Below are positions 16,656 through 25,601 of a stretch of DNA of 64,000 nucleotides, in pieces (the stretch's first letter is position 1; every line of letters starts with the position of its first letter). This DNA is from Roseomonas sp. (GTDB lineage: Bacteria > Pseudomonadota > Alphaproteobacteria > Acetobacterales > Acetobacteraceae), in the NCBI GenBank assembly GCA_031180725.1, contig JAPSLO010000015.1, forward strand, positions 62,001 through 126,000, read 5' to 3'. The position numbers were made by a program, and so were the translations under genes. The notes below the pieces were generated by a model. The model did no database searches. It was given only the letters and a program-made list of their open reading frames with translations, and was not told the origin of the DNA.

Positions 16656-17527
16656 GGGCGGTGGCGTCGCCCGCCACGGGCGATGCCGGCTTCGCGGTGC
16701 CAGCGGCACGGGGCACATGGCGCCCCTGGCTGCTGGTGGCGCCGCTGCTGGCGTTCCTCGCCGCCTTCTTCCTGGTGCCGCTGGGCCAGGTGCTGGTGAT
16801 GAGCGTAACCGACCCGGAGCCGGGTTTCGGCCACTTCGTCGCCATAGCGACCGACGGCTTCTTCCTGCGCGTCCTGGCGCAGACCTTCGCCACCGCCCTG
16901 CTGGTGGCGGTGCTGACGCTGCTGCTGGGCTTCCCGCTGGCCTATGCTATGGCGGAAGCCGGCCCGCGCATGGCGGCGCTGATGATGGTGCTGGTCACCA
17001 TGAGCTTCTGGACCAGCTTCCTGGTTCGCACCTATGCCTGGATGGTCATCCTGGGGAAGTCAGGGCCGATTGCCTGGCTTTCGGCGACGCTGCTGGGCGG
17101 GGCGCCGCCGGAGCTGCTCTTCACCCGCTTCAGCTCGACCCTGGCGATGGTCCACATCCTGATCCCCTATATGGTGCTGAGCCTTTATGCCGCGCTGCGG
17201 CGGATCGAGCCGGCGGTGCTGCGTTCGGCGGCCAGTCTCGGTGCGCCGCCGGTCTCAGTCTTCCGGCATGTGATCCTGCCGCTGGCAGCACCGGGCGTGG
17301 TGAACGGGCTGACGCTGGTCTTTGTGCTGTGCCTGGGCTTCTACGTGACGCCGGTGCTGATCGGCAGCCCGCGGGAGCAGATGATCGCCGGCGTCATCGG
17401 CCACCAGGTGGAGGAGTTCCTGGCCTTCGGCGAGGCTTCGGCGCTTTCGGTGGTGCTGCTGGCCAGCACCATGATCGTGCTGGGGGTCTATCACCGCCGC
17501 TTCGGCCTGGACCGGTTGTGGGGCTGA
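16652..17527 (+). CDS. ABC transporter permease, PotB-like
   Basis: A 291-residue inner-membrane permease with about six hydrophobic segments, the first at residues 24-50 (WLLVAPLLAFLAAFFLVPLGQVLVMSV). The MetI-type cytoplasmic loop that contacts the ATPase is near residue 190 (SAASLGAPPVSVFRHVILPLAAPGV), matching the EAA-motif consensus. The start is fixed by ATGA overlap with the binding-protein stop; the frame is open further upstream, but those codons lie within the preceding gene. The second permease follows after 4 nt. Together with it and the ATPase it forms a Pot-type importer. Confidence 0.92.
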   Translation: MRAVASPATGDAGFAVPAARGTWRPWLLVAPLLAFLAAFFLVPLGQVLVMSVTDPEPGFGHFVAIATDGFFLRVLAQTFATALLVAVLTLLLGFPLAYAMAEAGPRMAALMMVLVTMSFWTSFLVRTYAWMVILGKSGPIAWLSATLLGGAPPELLFTRFSSTLAMVHILIPYMVLSLYAALRRIEPAVLRSAASLGAPPVSVFRHVILPLAAPGVVNGLTLVFVLCLGFYVTPVLIGSPREQMIAGVIGHQVEEFLAFGEASALSVVLLASTMIVLGVYHRRFGLDRLWG

Positions 17528-17531
17528 TCCG

Positions 17532-18299
17532 ATGCACCGGGGCATGATCGCGCTGGGCTGGCTGGTGGCGATGTTCGTGGCGGCGCCGCTGCTGGTGGTG
17601 ATCCCGATCTCCTTCAGCGATGCCGTCAGCCTGGAATTCCCGCCGCCGAGCTGGGGACTGCGCTACTACCAAGCCTATTTCGCCGACCCGCGCTGGACGC
17701 AGCCCACCATCAACAGCCTGATCATCGCCACTGCCGTGGCGGCGCTGACCATGGTGCTGGTGACGCCGGCCGCCTTCGCGCTGGTGCGGCACCGCTTCGG
17801 CGGCAAGGGCGCGGTGAACCTGCTGCTGATGCTGCCCATGGTGGTGCCGCATATCGTCATCGCCATTGGCTATTACGCCTTTCTGTCCGATATCGGGCTG
17901 TTGCAGAGTTTCCCGGGCGTGATCCTGGCGCATACCGCGCTGTCGGTCCCCGTGGCCTTCCTGGTGCTGACAGCCAGCTTGAAAGGCTTCGACCGCACCC
18001 TGGAACGCGCGGCGTTGAGCCTGGGCGCGGCGCCCTGGCAGGCCTTCCTGCACGTGACGGTGCCGGTGCTGTGGCCGGGCTTCGCCGCCGCCGCGCTCTT
18101 TGCCTTCGTGCAGTCATTCGACGAGACGGTGGTCGCCATTTTCGTCTCCGGCGCTACCACCGAAACCTTACCGCGGCGCATGTTCGATTCCATCCGCATG
18201 CAGGCGGATCCGGTCATCGCCGTGGTGTCCACATTGCTGTTCGGCGTCGTCGCGCTGCTCGCGCTGGCCGCCATGCTCCGCCGCCGGGCGGGAGGCTGA
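17532..18299 (+). CDS. ABC transporter permease, PotC-like
   Basis: The second permease subunit (255 residues). It has about six hydrophobic segments, starting with IALGWLVAMFVAAPLLVVIPISFS, and the family-specific segment SLEFPPPSWGLRYYQAYFADPRWTQPTINSL that precedes the permease core in PotC proteins. The EAA-type loop is RAALSLGAAPWQAFLHVTVPVLWPG near residues 158-182. Its ATG is 4 nt after the previous stop and the ATPase begins 6 nt after its own stop, so the transporter is one transcriptional unit. Confidence 0.92.
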   Translation: MHRGMIALGWLVAMFVAAPLLVVIPISFSDAVSLEFPPPSWGLRYYQAYFADPRWTQPTINSLIIATAVAALTMVLVTPAAFALVRHRFGGKGAVNLLLMLPMVVPHIVIAIGYYAFLSDIGLLQSFPGVILAHTALSVPVAFLVLTASLKGFDRTLERAALSLGAAPWQAFLHVTVPVLWPGFAAAALFAFVQSFDETVVAIFVSGATTETLPRRMFDSIRMQADPVIAVVSTLLFGVVALLALAAMLRRRAGG

Positions 18300-18305
18300 G
18301 AGAGA

Positions 18306-19373
18306 ATGGACGGGGCCTATCTCGAGATCCGCGACCTGGTGAAGTCCTATGACGGGAAGACGCGGGCGCTGGACCGCGTCTCGCTTTCCGCGCGGCGCGG
18401 GGAGTTCGTCACCTTCCTCGGCCCCAGCGGCTCAGGCAAGACGACCACGCTGATGGTGATCGCCGGCTTCGAGGCGCCGGATGCCGGACTGGTGCGCGTG
18501 GCCGGCCAGTCCATGGCGGGCGTGCCGCCGCACAAGCGTGGCATCGGCGTGGTGTTCCAGAACTATGCCCTGTTTCCCCACCGTACCGCGCTGCAGAACG
18601 TCATGTTCCCGCTGCTGATGCGGAAGGTCCCGAGAGCCCAGGCTGCCCGCAAGGCTGCGGAGATGCTGGACTTGGTGGGTCTGGCCGATTTCGGCAACCG
18701 CCATCCGCGTCAGCTTTCGGGTGGGCAGCAGCAGCGCGTGGCGCTGGCCCGCGCCCTGGTTTTCGACCCCACCCTGCTGCTGCTGGACGAGCCGCTGGGC
18801 GCATTGGACAAGAACCTGCGCGAGCAGATGCAGCTTGAGATCAAGCGCATCCAGCGCGCGCTGCACGTCACCACCGTCTTTGTCACGCATGACCAGTCGG
18901 AGGCGATGGCGTTGTCCGACCGGATCGTGGTGTTCGAGGGCGGCCGCATCCAGCAGGACGCCACGCCGCTGGAGATCTACAACCGCCCGCGTACGGAATT
19001 CGTCGCCCGCTTCGTGGGGGACAGCAACCTGCTGCGCGCTCGCATCACCGACCCCGGCGCTGGCATCGCGGAGGTGGAGGGGCTTGGCCCGTCCCGTGTG
19101 CTGCCGCAGCAGGCCCAGGTGCTGCCGAACGGCCAGGGTACGCTGCTGCTGCGACCGGAGGCGCTGGCACCCGCCGAAGCTGATGCCCCCAACCGCCTGG
19201 TGCTGGCGGTGGAGGAAGTGGTGCATTTCGGCGACAGCGCCCTGTTGATCGGCCGCGCCGGCGGGGTGACGCTGCGCGCGCGCATCGGCGGCCGCGCCGC
19301 CCAGGGTATCGGGGCAGGGGCGCAGGTGCCGCTGGGCTGGCGTCCCGACGCCGCCCATCTGATCGGCGCATAA
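18306..19373 (+). CDS. ABC transporter ATP-binding protein, PotA-like
   Basis: A 355-residue ATPase energising the Pot-type importer. It has Walker A GPSGSGKTT (about residues 39-47), the Q-loop VFQNYALFPH, the signature LSGGQQQRVALARAL, Walker B LLLLDEPLGALD and the switch His in VFVTHDQ. After residue 240 it carries the TOBE/OB regulatory extension typical of PotA/MalK-type subunits (VGDSNLLRARI; LLLRPEAL). GAGAGA precedes the ATG. It lies between the permeases and a separate peptide-type binding protein, so more than one binding protein may be made from the same transcript. Confidence 0.93.
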   Translation: MDGAYLEIRDLVKSYDGKTRALDRVSLSARRGEFVTFLGPSGSGKTTTLMVIAGFEAPDAGLVRVAGQSMAGVPPHKRGIGVVFQNYALFPHRTALQNVMFPLLMRKVPRAQAARKAAEMLDLVGLADFGNRHPRQLSGGQQQRVALARALVFDPTLLLLDEPLGALDKNLREQMQLEIKRIQRALHVTTVFVTHDQSEAMALSDRIVVFEGGRIQQDATPLEIYNRPRTEFVARFVGDSNLLRARITDPGAGIAEVEGLGPSRVLPQQAQVLPNGQGTLLLRPEALAPAEADAPNRLVLAVEEVVHFGDSALLIGRAGGVTLRARIGGRAAQGIGAGAQVPLGWRPDAAHLIGA

Positions 19374-19388
19374 CAGGAAGGAAATGTC

Positions 19389-20942
19389 ATGAGGGTATTG
19401 GGGGTTCTGGCGGGGATGGCCTTCGCGGCCACCGCCGCCGCGGCGGATTTGAACGTCGCCTTACAGACCGATGCGACCTCCATGGACCCGCATGTGGCGC
19501 CGACCTTCACCACCTCCGCCCTTCACCAGCATGTCTTCGACACGCTGGTTGCCGCCGACCCGAAGCTGAACATGGTGCCGGACTTGGCGGCGCGCTGGCG
19601 CATTGTCAGTGATACTGCCTGGGAATTCGACCTGCGCGAGGATGTGCGCTTTTCCGACGGCAAACCCTTCACGGCGGAAGATGTTGCCTTCTCCTTCGCG
19701 CGGGTGAATGCGGTGCGGCACGGGGCAGGGACCTACGCACCCTATGCCCGGCCGGTGACGAAGGTGGAGGTGCTGGGCCCGTACCGCGTGCGGCTGGAGA
19801 CCGCCACGCCCTATCCGATGCTGCTGCAGGATATCGGGCGCATCCGAATCGTCTCCTCCACCGCCGCGGTGGATGCCGGCACGCCGGACTTCAATGCGGG
19901 GCGCGCGGCCATTGGCACCGGTCCCTATCGCCTGGTGCGCTGGACGCCGGGTGAGCGGCTGGAGTTGACCCGCAATCCGAACTACTGGGGCACCGCGCCT
20001 GCCTGGGAGAACGTCACCTTCCGCCCCATCGCGAATGACGCGGCGCGACTGGCCGCGCTGCTCAGCGGCACGGTAGACCTCATCGACAAGGTGCCGATGA
20101 ACGATGTGGCGCGGCTGCGCGGCGATGCGCGGGTGCAGCTTTTCGTGCATGATGGCAACCGCACCATGTTCCTGGTGCCCGATACGGCGCGCGAGACGAC
20201 GCCCTTCGCCTTCGACAAGGAAGGCCGGCCGCTGGAGCGGAACCCGCTGCGCGACCTGCGTGTCCGCCAGGCGCTGGCGCTCGCCATCAACCGCGCGGCG
20301 CTGACCGAGCGCGCGATGGATGGCCTGGCCACCCCCGCGAACCAGGCAGCGCCTGAGGGCATGTTCGGCTGGTCCGACCGTATCCCCGCCGCTGCCTTCG
20401 ACCCGGCCCGCGCCCGCGCCCTGCTGACCGAGGCTGGCTATCCCAACGGCTTCCGCCTGACGCTGCACTGCTCCAACGGCCGCTACGTGAATGACCGCAC
20501 CACCTGCCTTCAGGTGGCGCAGATGCTGACGCGCATCGGCGTGGAGGCCCAGGCCGAGGCCGAGCCGCAATCGGTGTTCATGACCCGTATGACGGCCTTC
20601 AACGCCAGCCTGCTGCTGAATGGCTGGGGCAGCTATGGCGACAACCTGATTGTGCTGCGCCAGGCCCTGCATTCGGTGGATGCGTCGCGCGGCTATGGTG
20701 GCTTCAATCGCGGTCGCTACGCCAACCCCGAGGTGGACCGGCTAATCGAGGAGGCGGCACAGACCATCCAGCCGGACCGCCGCGCCGCCCTGCAGGCGGA
20801 AGCCATGGAGCGCGCCATGGCCGACCTCGGCGTGATCCCGCTCTACACCGCCGCCTGGATCTGGGCCACGCGCCGCGGCTTCACCTTCACGCCGGGCTTC
20901 GACGAAGGAACCCTGGCCATGCGCGCCGTGCCGGCGCGGTAA
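19389..20942 (+). CDS. Peptide/nickel-type ABC substrate-binding protein (SBP family 5)
   Basis: A 517-residue periplasmic binding protein of the DppA/OppA family with a short Sec signal peptide (MRVLGVLAGMAFAATAAAA, residues 1-19). Family text includes LNVALQTDATSMDPHV, VFDTLVAADPKLNMVPDLAARW, VRFSDGKPFTAEDVAFSFARV and YWGTAPAWENVTFRPI. AGGAAGG 5-12 nt upstream supports the ATG. No DppB/C/D/F-type permease or ATPase accompanies it; the only transporter nearby is the Pot-type one just upstream. It may serve a permease elsewhere, or bind the same or a related substrate. It lies between the Pot ATPase and the dipeptidase homologue, suggesting a peptide-like or amide substrate. Confidence 0.92.
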   Translation: MRVLGVLAGMAFAATAAAADLNVALQTDATSMDPHVAPTFTTSALHQHVFDTLVAADPKLNMVPDLAARWRIVSDTAWEFDLREDVRFSDGKPFTAEDVAFSFARVNAVRHGAGTYAPYARPVTKVEVLGPYRVRLETATPYPMLLQDIGRIRIVSSTAAVDAGTPDFNAGRAAIGTGPYRLVRWTPGERLELTRNPNYWGTAPAWENVTFRPIANDAARLAALLSGTVDLIDKVPMNDVARLRGDARVQLFVHDGNRTMFLVPDTARETTPFAFDKEGRPLERNPLRDLRVRQALALAINRAALTERAMDGLATPANQAAPEGMFGWSDRIPAAAFDPARARALLTEAGYPNGFRLTLHCSNGRYVNDRTTCLQVAQMLTRIGVEAQAEAEPQSVFMTRMTAFNASLLLNGWGSYGDNLIVLRQALHSVDASRGYGGFNRGRYANPEVDRLIEEAAQTIQPDRRAALQAEAMERAMADLGVIPLYTAAWIWATRRGFTFTPGFDEGTLAMRAVPAR

Positions 20943-21018
20943 AGCCGGTTTGTCGCCGTTTCCCGAAAGTCCTCGGGCACTTCGCCCGGCTTGAATATGC
21001 TCCAGCAGGAGAGAGACC

Positions 21019-21987
21019 ATGCTGATTGACGGGCTGCAATGCGGCCATTTCGACCGGGAGGCCTTCGAGGCGCTGCGCCGCGGCGATGTGGGCGCCGTCA
21101 CCGTGACCTGTGGCTTCTGGGAGGATGTGACGGAATCCCTCGATTCCATCGCCCGCTGGCGTGACCTTTGCGCGGAGAATGCCGACATTGTCGGCATCGC
21201 GCGTAGCGCGGCCGATATCCGCCGCATCGCGGGCGAGGGCAAGCTGGCCATCGTGCTCGGCTTCCAGAATGCCGAGCTGTTCGGCGGCCGCATCCGGCTG
21301 GTGGAGATGTTCGCCGAGCTGGGTGTGCGCTGCGTGCAACTCACCTACAACAACCAGAACAGCTTCGCCGGTAGCTGCTACGAGGCCGAGGACAGCGGCT
21401 TGGCGCGCTTCGGGCGGGAACTCATCAAGGAGATGAACCGCACGGGCATCCTGGTGGACCTCAGCCATGTCGGCAACCGCAGCACGCTGGATGCGGTGAA
21501 GTTCTCGCAGAAGCCGGTGGCGATCACCCACGCCAACGCGGACAGCCTGTTCCCGCACAAGCGGAACAAGACTGATGATGTGCTGCGCGCGCTGCGCGAC
21601 AATGGCGGCGTCATCGGCTGCGCCACCTATCGCAACATCACCGGCGACCACTACTGCGCCACCATCGAGAATTGGTGCACCATGGTGGCCCGCACCGTGG
21701 ATCTGGCGGGCATCGACCATGTGGGCGTCGGCACGGACCGCAGCCACAACTTCACCAAGCCCGATTACGACTGGATGCGCATGGGGCGCTGGACGCGCGG
21801 CGTGGACTACGGTGCGGCTTCCGCCGCCAAGCCGGGCAAGGCCGCGCCGCCCGACTGGTTCCAGACCGTCTCCGACATCGGGAAGATCGAAGGCGGGCTG
21901 GCGAAGGTGGGTTTCTCGCCGGAAGAGGTGAAGAAGATCACGCACGGCAATTGGCTGCGCGTGTATGAGGCAGTCTGGGGCGGCTGA
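21019..21987 (+). CDS. Membrane dipeptidase (M19) family protein with altered metal site
   Basis: A 322-residue TIM-barrel protein of the renal dipeptidase family (M19), which normally hydrolyses dipeptides with two zinc ions. Recognised from ADIRRIAGEGKLAIVLGFQ, GVRCVQLTYNNQN, GLARFGRELIKEMNRTGILVDLSH and DHVGVGTD. The His ligands His150 (DLSH) and His171 (AITHAN) are kept. The N-terminal His-x-Asp is replaced (DGLQC: Leu6 and Cys8) and the Glu ligand of GxEGG is Gln83 (GFQNA). With three of five ligands changed, classical dipeptidase activity is doubtful; it may use one metal or another substrate. AGGAGAGAG precedes the ATG. It is the last gene of the block. Confidence 0.88.
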   Translation: MLIDGLQCGHFDREAFEALRRGDVGAVTVTCGFWEDVTESLDSIARWRDLCAENADIVGIARSAADIRRIAGEGKLAIVLGFQNAELFGGRIRLVEMFAELGVRCVQLTYNNQNSFAGSCYEAEDSGLARFGRELIKEMNRTGILVDLSHVGNRSTLDAVKFSQKPVAITHANADSLFPHKRNKTDDVLRALRDNGGVIGCATYRNITGDHYCATIENWCTMVARTVDLAGIDHVGVGTDRSHNFTKPDYDWMRMGRWTRGVDYGAASAAKPGKAAPPDWFQTVSDIGKIEGGLAKVGFSPEEVKKITHGNWLRVYEAVWGG

Positions 21988-22058
21988 GCCGCGCCCCAAG
22001 CCGGTGAGGCGGGGTCGCCCGGGGCGTCACGTGGCCGGGCGGCCCGGCATCAAGGCAG

Positions 22059-22742
22059 CTAATCCGCCGAACGCAGCGCCGCCAGGACCTCCGACCGGAA
22101 CTCGCGCCGGTGCAGTTCGCGCACGACGAACAGGCTGGTGGCCACCAGGGCCAAGGGATGAATTACCCAAGCCAGGGCAGCCAGCCCGAAGTAGTAGCTG
22201 CGCAGCCCGGTGTTGAAGTGGCGGGCCGCGCGGTTCAGCACGCGCGCGGCCGCATCGGCCAGCAGCAGGCCGTGTTCGTCGCGGGGGTCCGTGGGCAGGC
22301 CGCCGACCAGGATGGAGCTGTAGTTAAACTGGCGCAGCGCCCAGGTCAGCTCGAAAAAGGCATTCACGAAGATCACCAGCAGCAGGCCGATCTTCATCTC
22401 CCAGGCGATGTCGCTCATCTGCTCCGCCCAGGGGAGGGCCGCGACGACGCGTCGGCCGAGGTCGCTGGCGCCCAGCATCGCGACCAGGCCGCCCAGGATG
22501 AAGATGCTGGTGGTGGCCAGGAAGCTGGTGGAGTTCATAAGGTTGCCGATCGCCGCCATGTCGGCGATCCGGTTGTCCCGCAGCAGAGTCGCCCGCATCC
22601 AGCGCTGCCGGTGTTGGTCCATCGCATTGATCACGCTGCGTGCGCGAATGGCGGGCACGCGGTCCACGATGACCGCATAGCCGAGCCAGCATGCGGCGAA
22701 GATCGTCAGCGCCAGGATGTCGAGCGTGGTCAGCAGGGACAT
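22059..22742 (-). CDS. DUF599 membrane protein
   Basis: A 227-residue integral membrane protein of the DUF599 family, function unknown. Four hydrophobic segments are visible: residues about 5-25 (LDILALTIFAACWLGYAVIV), 70-92 (SFLATTSIFILGGLVAMLG), 112-135 (MKIGLLLVIFVNAFFELTWAL) and 190-215. Between the first two lies the conserved polar loop AMDQHRQRWMRATLLRDNRIADMAAIGNLMNS, and RHFNTGLRSYYFGLAAL precedes the last; both are family hallmarks. It sits between the dipeptidase-family gene and the HxlR regulator and is probably monocistronic. Confidence 0.9.
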   Translation of the reverse strand: MSLLTTLDILALTIFAACWLGYAVIVDRVPAIRARSVINAMDQHRQRWMRATLLRDNRIADMAAIGNLMNSTSFLATTSIFILGGLVAMLGASDLGRRVVAALPWAEQMSDIAWEMKIGLLLVIFVNAFFELTWALRQFNYSSILVGGLPTDPRDEHGLLLADAAARVLNRAARHFNTGLRSYYFGLAALAWVIHPLALVATSLFVVRELHRREFRSEVLAALRSAD

Positions 22743-22791
22743 GGCGTCAAGCTAACGCAGCCGGCGGGCCAGCTTGAATAGTATGCAGCGC

Positions 22792-23142
22792 TCAGGCCAC
22801 GGCCTTCTCTGCCAGAACAGCATTCGGCAGCATCGGCCTGGTCTCCTCCCACCAGTCGCCGAGGGCGTCGATCAGCGGCACCAGCTTCCGGCCTGCCGGC
22901 GTCAGGTCATACTCCACGCGGCGGGGATAGCCGGGATAATCGGTGCGCCGGACAATGCCGGCCGCTTCCAGCTTGCGAAGTTCCAGCGCCAGGATGCGGT
23001 GCGACACGGTGGGATTGTCGCGCTGTAGGTCGCTGAAGCGCTTCGTGCCGTCCTTCAGATAGTACAGCAGCAGGGTCGGCCAGCGGCCACTCAGCACCCG
23101 CATCACGTCCTCGATTGGGCAGGCGGAGACGAGGTCCTTCAT
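22792..23142 (-). CDS. HxlR-family transcriptional regulator
   Basis: A 116-residue winged-helix regulator of the HxlR family. The N-terminal CPIEDVMRVLSGRWPTLLLYYL carries Cys8, the residue used for thiol-based sensing in several members (YodB, HypR, QorR); the recognition region is RFSDLQRDNPTVSHRILALELRKLEAAGIVRR and the wing is YDLTPAGRKLVPLIDALGDWW. It is divergent from a glutathione S-transferase gene with 108 bp between the starts, the usual arrangement of an HxlR regulator and its detoxification target. Regulation of that gene in response to electrophiles or quinones is inference. Confidence 0.9.
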   Translation of the reverse strand: MKDLVSACPIEDVMRVLSGRWPTLLLYYLKDGTKRFSDLQRDNPTVSHRILALELRKLEAAGIVRRTDYPGYPRRVEYDLTPAGRKLVPLIDALGDWWEETRPMLPNAVLAEKAVA

Positions 23143-23160
23143 CGCATGTCCGGCTGTTGG

Positions 23161-23178
23161 TTACAGAAAGGTGCGTAA
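23161..23178. promoter_or_regulatory. Candidate HxlR operator between regulator and GST gene
   Basis: TTAC (23161-23164) and GTAA (23175-23178) form an inverted repeat with 10 nt between arms in the divergent intergenic region. Known HxlR operators are often TTAC/GTAA palindromes, but the arms here are short, so this is tentative. Confidence 0.3.
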
Positions 23179-23250
23179 TTCACTTGGGGCGCCAGGACAC
23201 CCATAACAACGCCGCTGCGCAGCGCATCCCGCACCTTCTGGACAACACCA

Positions 23251-23961
23251 ATGGAACCGATCCTGCTTTACGGCTTCCCGGCGGGAAGCTCGATGGGGCT
23301 CGTCGCCGCGCTGGAATGGCTGGGCCAGCCCTACAGGCTATGCCGCGTGGACATGCTGGGCGAGATGCGCGCGCCCGCCTACGCCCGGATCAACGCACGG
23401 CACGAGACGCCCGTGCTGATCACCGATGATGGCCGGCCCCTGACCGAGACGATGGCCATTGCCGCCTGGCTGGAGGCACGCGACGAGGCGCGCCGCATCA
23501 GCTTCGCGCCACGATCGCCCGAGGCCGACCGCATCCGGCAGTTGCTCGGCTTCGTGAACACCGGCTTCACTGCCGCTTTCGGCCCGCTCTGGGCCGCGCT
23601 GGAGATGGATCCGCCCGACCCCGCCCTGCAGGCGGCGCTGCGCCGCTGGGGGCAGGCGGCGGTGATCGAGCGCCACGACAGGCTGGAGGAGATGATCGGC
23701 GACACGCCTTACCTGGTCGGCGACCGCCCGACCCTGGCGGACGGCGTGCTGGTCGGCGTGGCACGCTGGCTGGAGTATCACGACGTAGCCGACGTCGTGC
23801 GCTGGCCCCGCCTCGCCGCCCTGCGGGAGCGGCTGGAAGCAGACCCGGCCGTCCGCTTCGCCCTGGCGATCGAGGCGGGCGAGATGCCCAGCGGAAGCGG
23901 TGCGCTGCGGGGCCAGGTGCCGCTGGCCGAGATCATCGAGCGCTACGGCCGGCCCCTTTAA
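23251..23961 (+). CDS. Glutathione S-transferase family protein
   Basis: A 236-residue GST-like protein. The thioredoxin-fold N-terminus has ILLYGFPAGSSMGLVAALEWLGQPYRL, with Ser13/Ser14 in the region where GSTs place the residue that activates glutathione, then the cis-Pro segment ARHETPVLI and the Glu-Thr glutathione-binding motif in PLTETMAIAAWLEAR. The C-terminal helical domain contains PYLVGDRPTLADGVLVGVARWLE, the conserved N-capping box. It is divergent from the HxlR regulator and ends at a strong hairpin facing icd. The substrate is unknown; conjugation or reduction of an electrophile is likely. Confidence 0.87.
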   Translation: MEPILLYGFPAGSSMGLVAALEWLGQPYRLCRVDMLGEMRAPAYARINARHETPVLITDDGRPLTETMAIAAWLEARDEARRISFAPRSPEADRIRQLLGFVNTGFTAAFGPLWAALEMDPPDPALQAALRRWGQAAVIERHDRLEEMIGDTPYLVGDRPTLADGVLVGVARWLEYHDVADVVRWPRLAALRERLEADPAVRFALAIEAGEMPSGSGALRGQVPLAEIIERYGRPL

Positions 23962-23979
23962 CGAGGTCCCGAATGCAAG

Positions 23980-24048
23980 GCGGGGCGGCGAGTCGCCTCG
24001 CCGCCCCGCGCACTTCAAAGCCAAGCGAGCGGGTCCAGCAGGACCCGC
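23980..24048. terminator. Double hairpin between convergent GST and icd genes
   Basis: A perfect 13-bp stem with a TCGC loop (GCGGGGCGGCGAG at 23980-23992, its complement at 23997-24009) is followed by a second perfect hairpin GCGGGTCC-AGCA-GGACCCGC (24029-24048). Lying between converging genes they probably act as a bidirectional terminator; no T-run is present. Confidence 0.65.
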
Positions 24049-24055
24049 GGCCCGG

Positions 24056-25267
24056 TCAGCCCATCTTCTTCTTCAGGTTCTCGTCCAGCTTGGCGAGGAA
24101 GGCCTGGGTGTTCAGCCAGGGCTGGTCCTTGCTGATCAGGATGGCCAGGTCCTTCGTCATGTGGCCGGCCTCGACGGTCTCGATGCAGACCTGCTCCAGC
24201 GCATTGGCGAAGTCCACCACATCCTGCGTGCCGTCGAACTTGCCGCGATAGGCCAGGCCGCGGGTCCAGGCGAAGATCGAGGCGATCGGGTTCGTGCTCG
24301 TCTCCTGGCCCTTCTGGTGCTGACGGTAGTGGCGCGTGACGGTGCCGTGGGCGGCTTCGGACTCGACCGTCTGCCCATCCGGGGAGAGCAGCACGGAAGT
24401 CATCAGGCCGAGCGAGCCGAAGCCCTGCGCCACGATGTCGGATTCCACGTCGCCGTCGTAGTTCTTGCAGGCCCAGATATAGCCGCCTTCCCACTTCAGG
24501 GCGGAGGCCACCATGTCATCGATCAGGCGGTCCTCATAGGTCAGGCCGCGCTTCTCGTACTCGGCCTTGAACTCCTCGTCGTAGATCTTGCGGAAGATGT
24601 CCTTGAAGTTGCCGTCGTAGGCCTTGAGGATCGTGTTCTTGTGGCTGAAGTAGACCGAGAAGCCGCGCTGCAGGCCATAGTTGAAGCTGGCGCGCGCGAA
24701 GCCTTCGATCGAGCTGTTCAGGTTGTGCATCATCATGGCGACGCCGCCGCCCTTGAAGGAGAAGTCGCCGATTTCCTGCGGCTGCCCGTTCTCCGGGATA
24801 TAGGTCATCACCACCTTGCCCGCGCCCGGGACCTTCATCTCCACCGCGCGGTAGATGTCGCCATAGGCGTGGCGGCCCACCACGATGGGCTTGGTCCAGT
24901 GCGGCACCAGGCGGGGCACGTTCTTGATGATGATCGGCTCGCGGAAGATCGTGCCGTCCAGGATGTTGCGGATCGTGCCGTTCGGGCTGCGCCACATCTT
25001 CTTCAGGCCGAATTCCTTCACCCGCGCCTCGTCCGGGGTGATGGTGGCGCACTTCACGCCGACGCCGTACCTCTTCGTGGCATTGGCGGCATCCACCGTC
25101 ACTTGGTCATCGGTCTGGTCGCGGTACTGGATGCCCAGGTCAAAATACTTCAGGTCGATGTCGAGGTAGGGAAGGATCAGCTTGTCCTTAATGAAGCCCC
25201 AGATGATGCGGGTCATCTCGTCCCCATCCATTTCGACGACGGGGGTCTTTACCTTGATCTTGGCCAT
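24056..25267 (-). CDS. icd: NADP-dependent isocitrate dehydrogenase
   Basis: Converts isocitrate to 2-oxoglutarate and CO2 in the TCA cycle. The 403-residue protein is of the homodimeric, eukaryote-like class common in alphaproteobacteria: [65 protein letters not shown] and [14 protein letters not shown] are all family text. The start [11 protein letters not shown] at 25267 is chosen because AGGA lies 6 nt upstream; a frame open to 25384 adds atypical residues. It is apparently monocistronic and ends at a double hairpin. Confidence 0.97.
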   Translation of the reverse strand: MAKIKVKTPVVEMDGDEMTRIIWGFIKDKLILPYLDIDLKYFDLGIQYRDQTDDQVTVDAANATKRYGVGVKCATITPDEARVKEFGLKKMWRSPNGTIRNILDGTIFREPIIIKNVPRLVPHWTKPIVVGRHAYGDIYRAVEMKVPGAGKVVMTYIPENGQPQEIGDFSFKGGGVAMMMHNLNSSIEGFARASFNYGLQRGFSVYFSHKNTILKAYDGNFKDIFRKIYDEEFKAEYEKRGLTYEDRLIDDMVASALKWEGGYIWACKNYDGDVESDIVAQGFGSLGLMTSVLLSPDGQTVESEAAHGTVTRHYRQHQKGQETSTNPIASIFAWTRGLAYRGKFDGTQDVVDFANALEQVCIETVEAGHMTKDLAILISKDQPWLNTQAFLAKLDENLKKKMG

Positions 25268-25601
25268 GCCGATCCTGCCATTCATCTCGTGGCCCCGCCT
25301 GGGGCCGTTTCCCGAGCCTGCCTTCGGGGCGCCGCCGACCAGGTGCCGCGGCGCCGCATTCCTGCGGGCAGCGGACCATGCCAACCGGGGGGCGCAGGGG
25401 CAAGCCCGGCCCGCGGCTTGGCGGGGCGGTGGCGGCGTAGATAGATGCGAAATGCTGCTGTCTGTCGGCCGACGATCCCGGGCGCCTGACCTGCCTGCGG
25501 CGCCCTATCCGGACTGCGGCCGGCGAGTTTGGTGCGCCGCCACGGCTTGCTTCGCGGGTGCCAGGCCCCAATTGAGGCTGGAGAAATCAGGGAGCTTGGG
25601 G
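25268..25601. other. Divergent intergenic region upstream of icd
   Basis: 334 bp between the icd start and the start of a small membrane protein gene. I see no convincing gene, strong hairpin or sigma-70-like promoter in it. It presumably carries the icd promoter. Confidence 0.5.

Noticed and set aside
23900-25444. 514-residue plus-strand frame over icd
   Set aside because: Antisense to icd, which matches its family across the whole length; the frame has repetitive Leu/Asp/Val-His text.
25452-25465. Shared 14-bp word CTGCTGTCTGTCGG also seen near 45544
   Set aside because: A match of this length is expected by chance within 64 kb of biased sequence; flanks do not agree.
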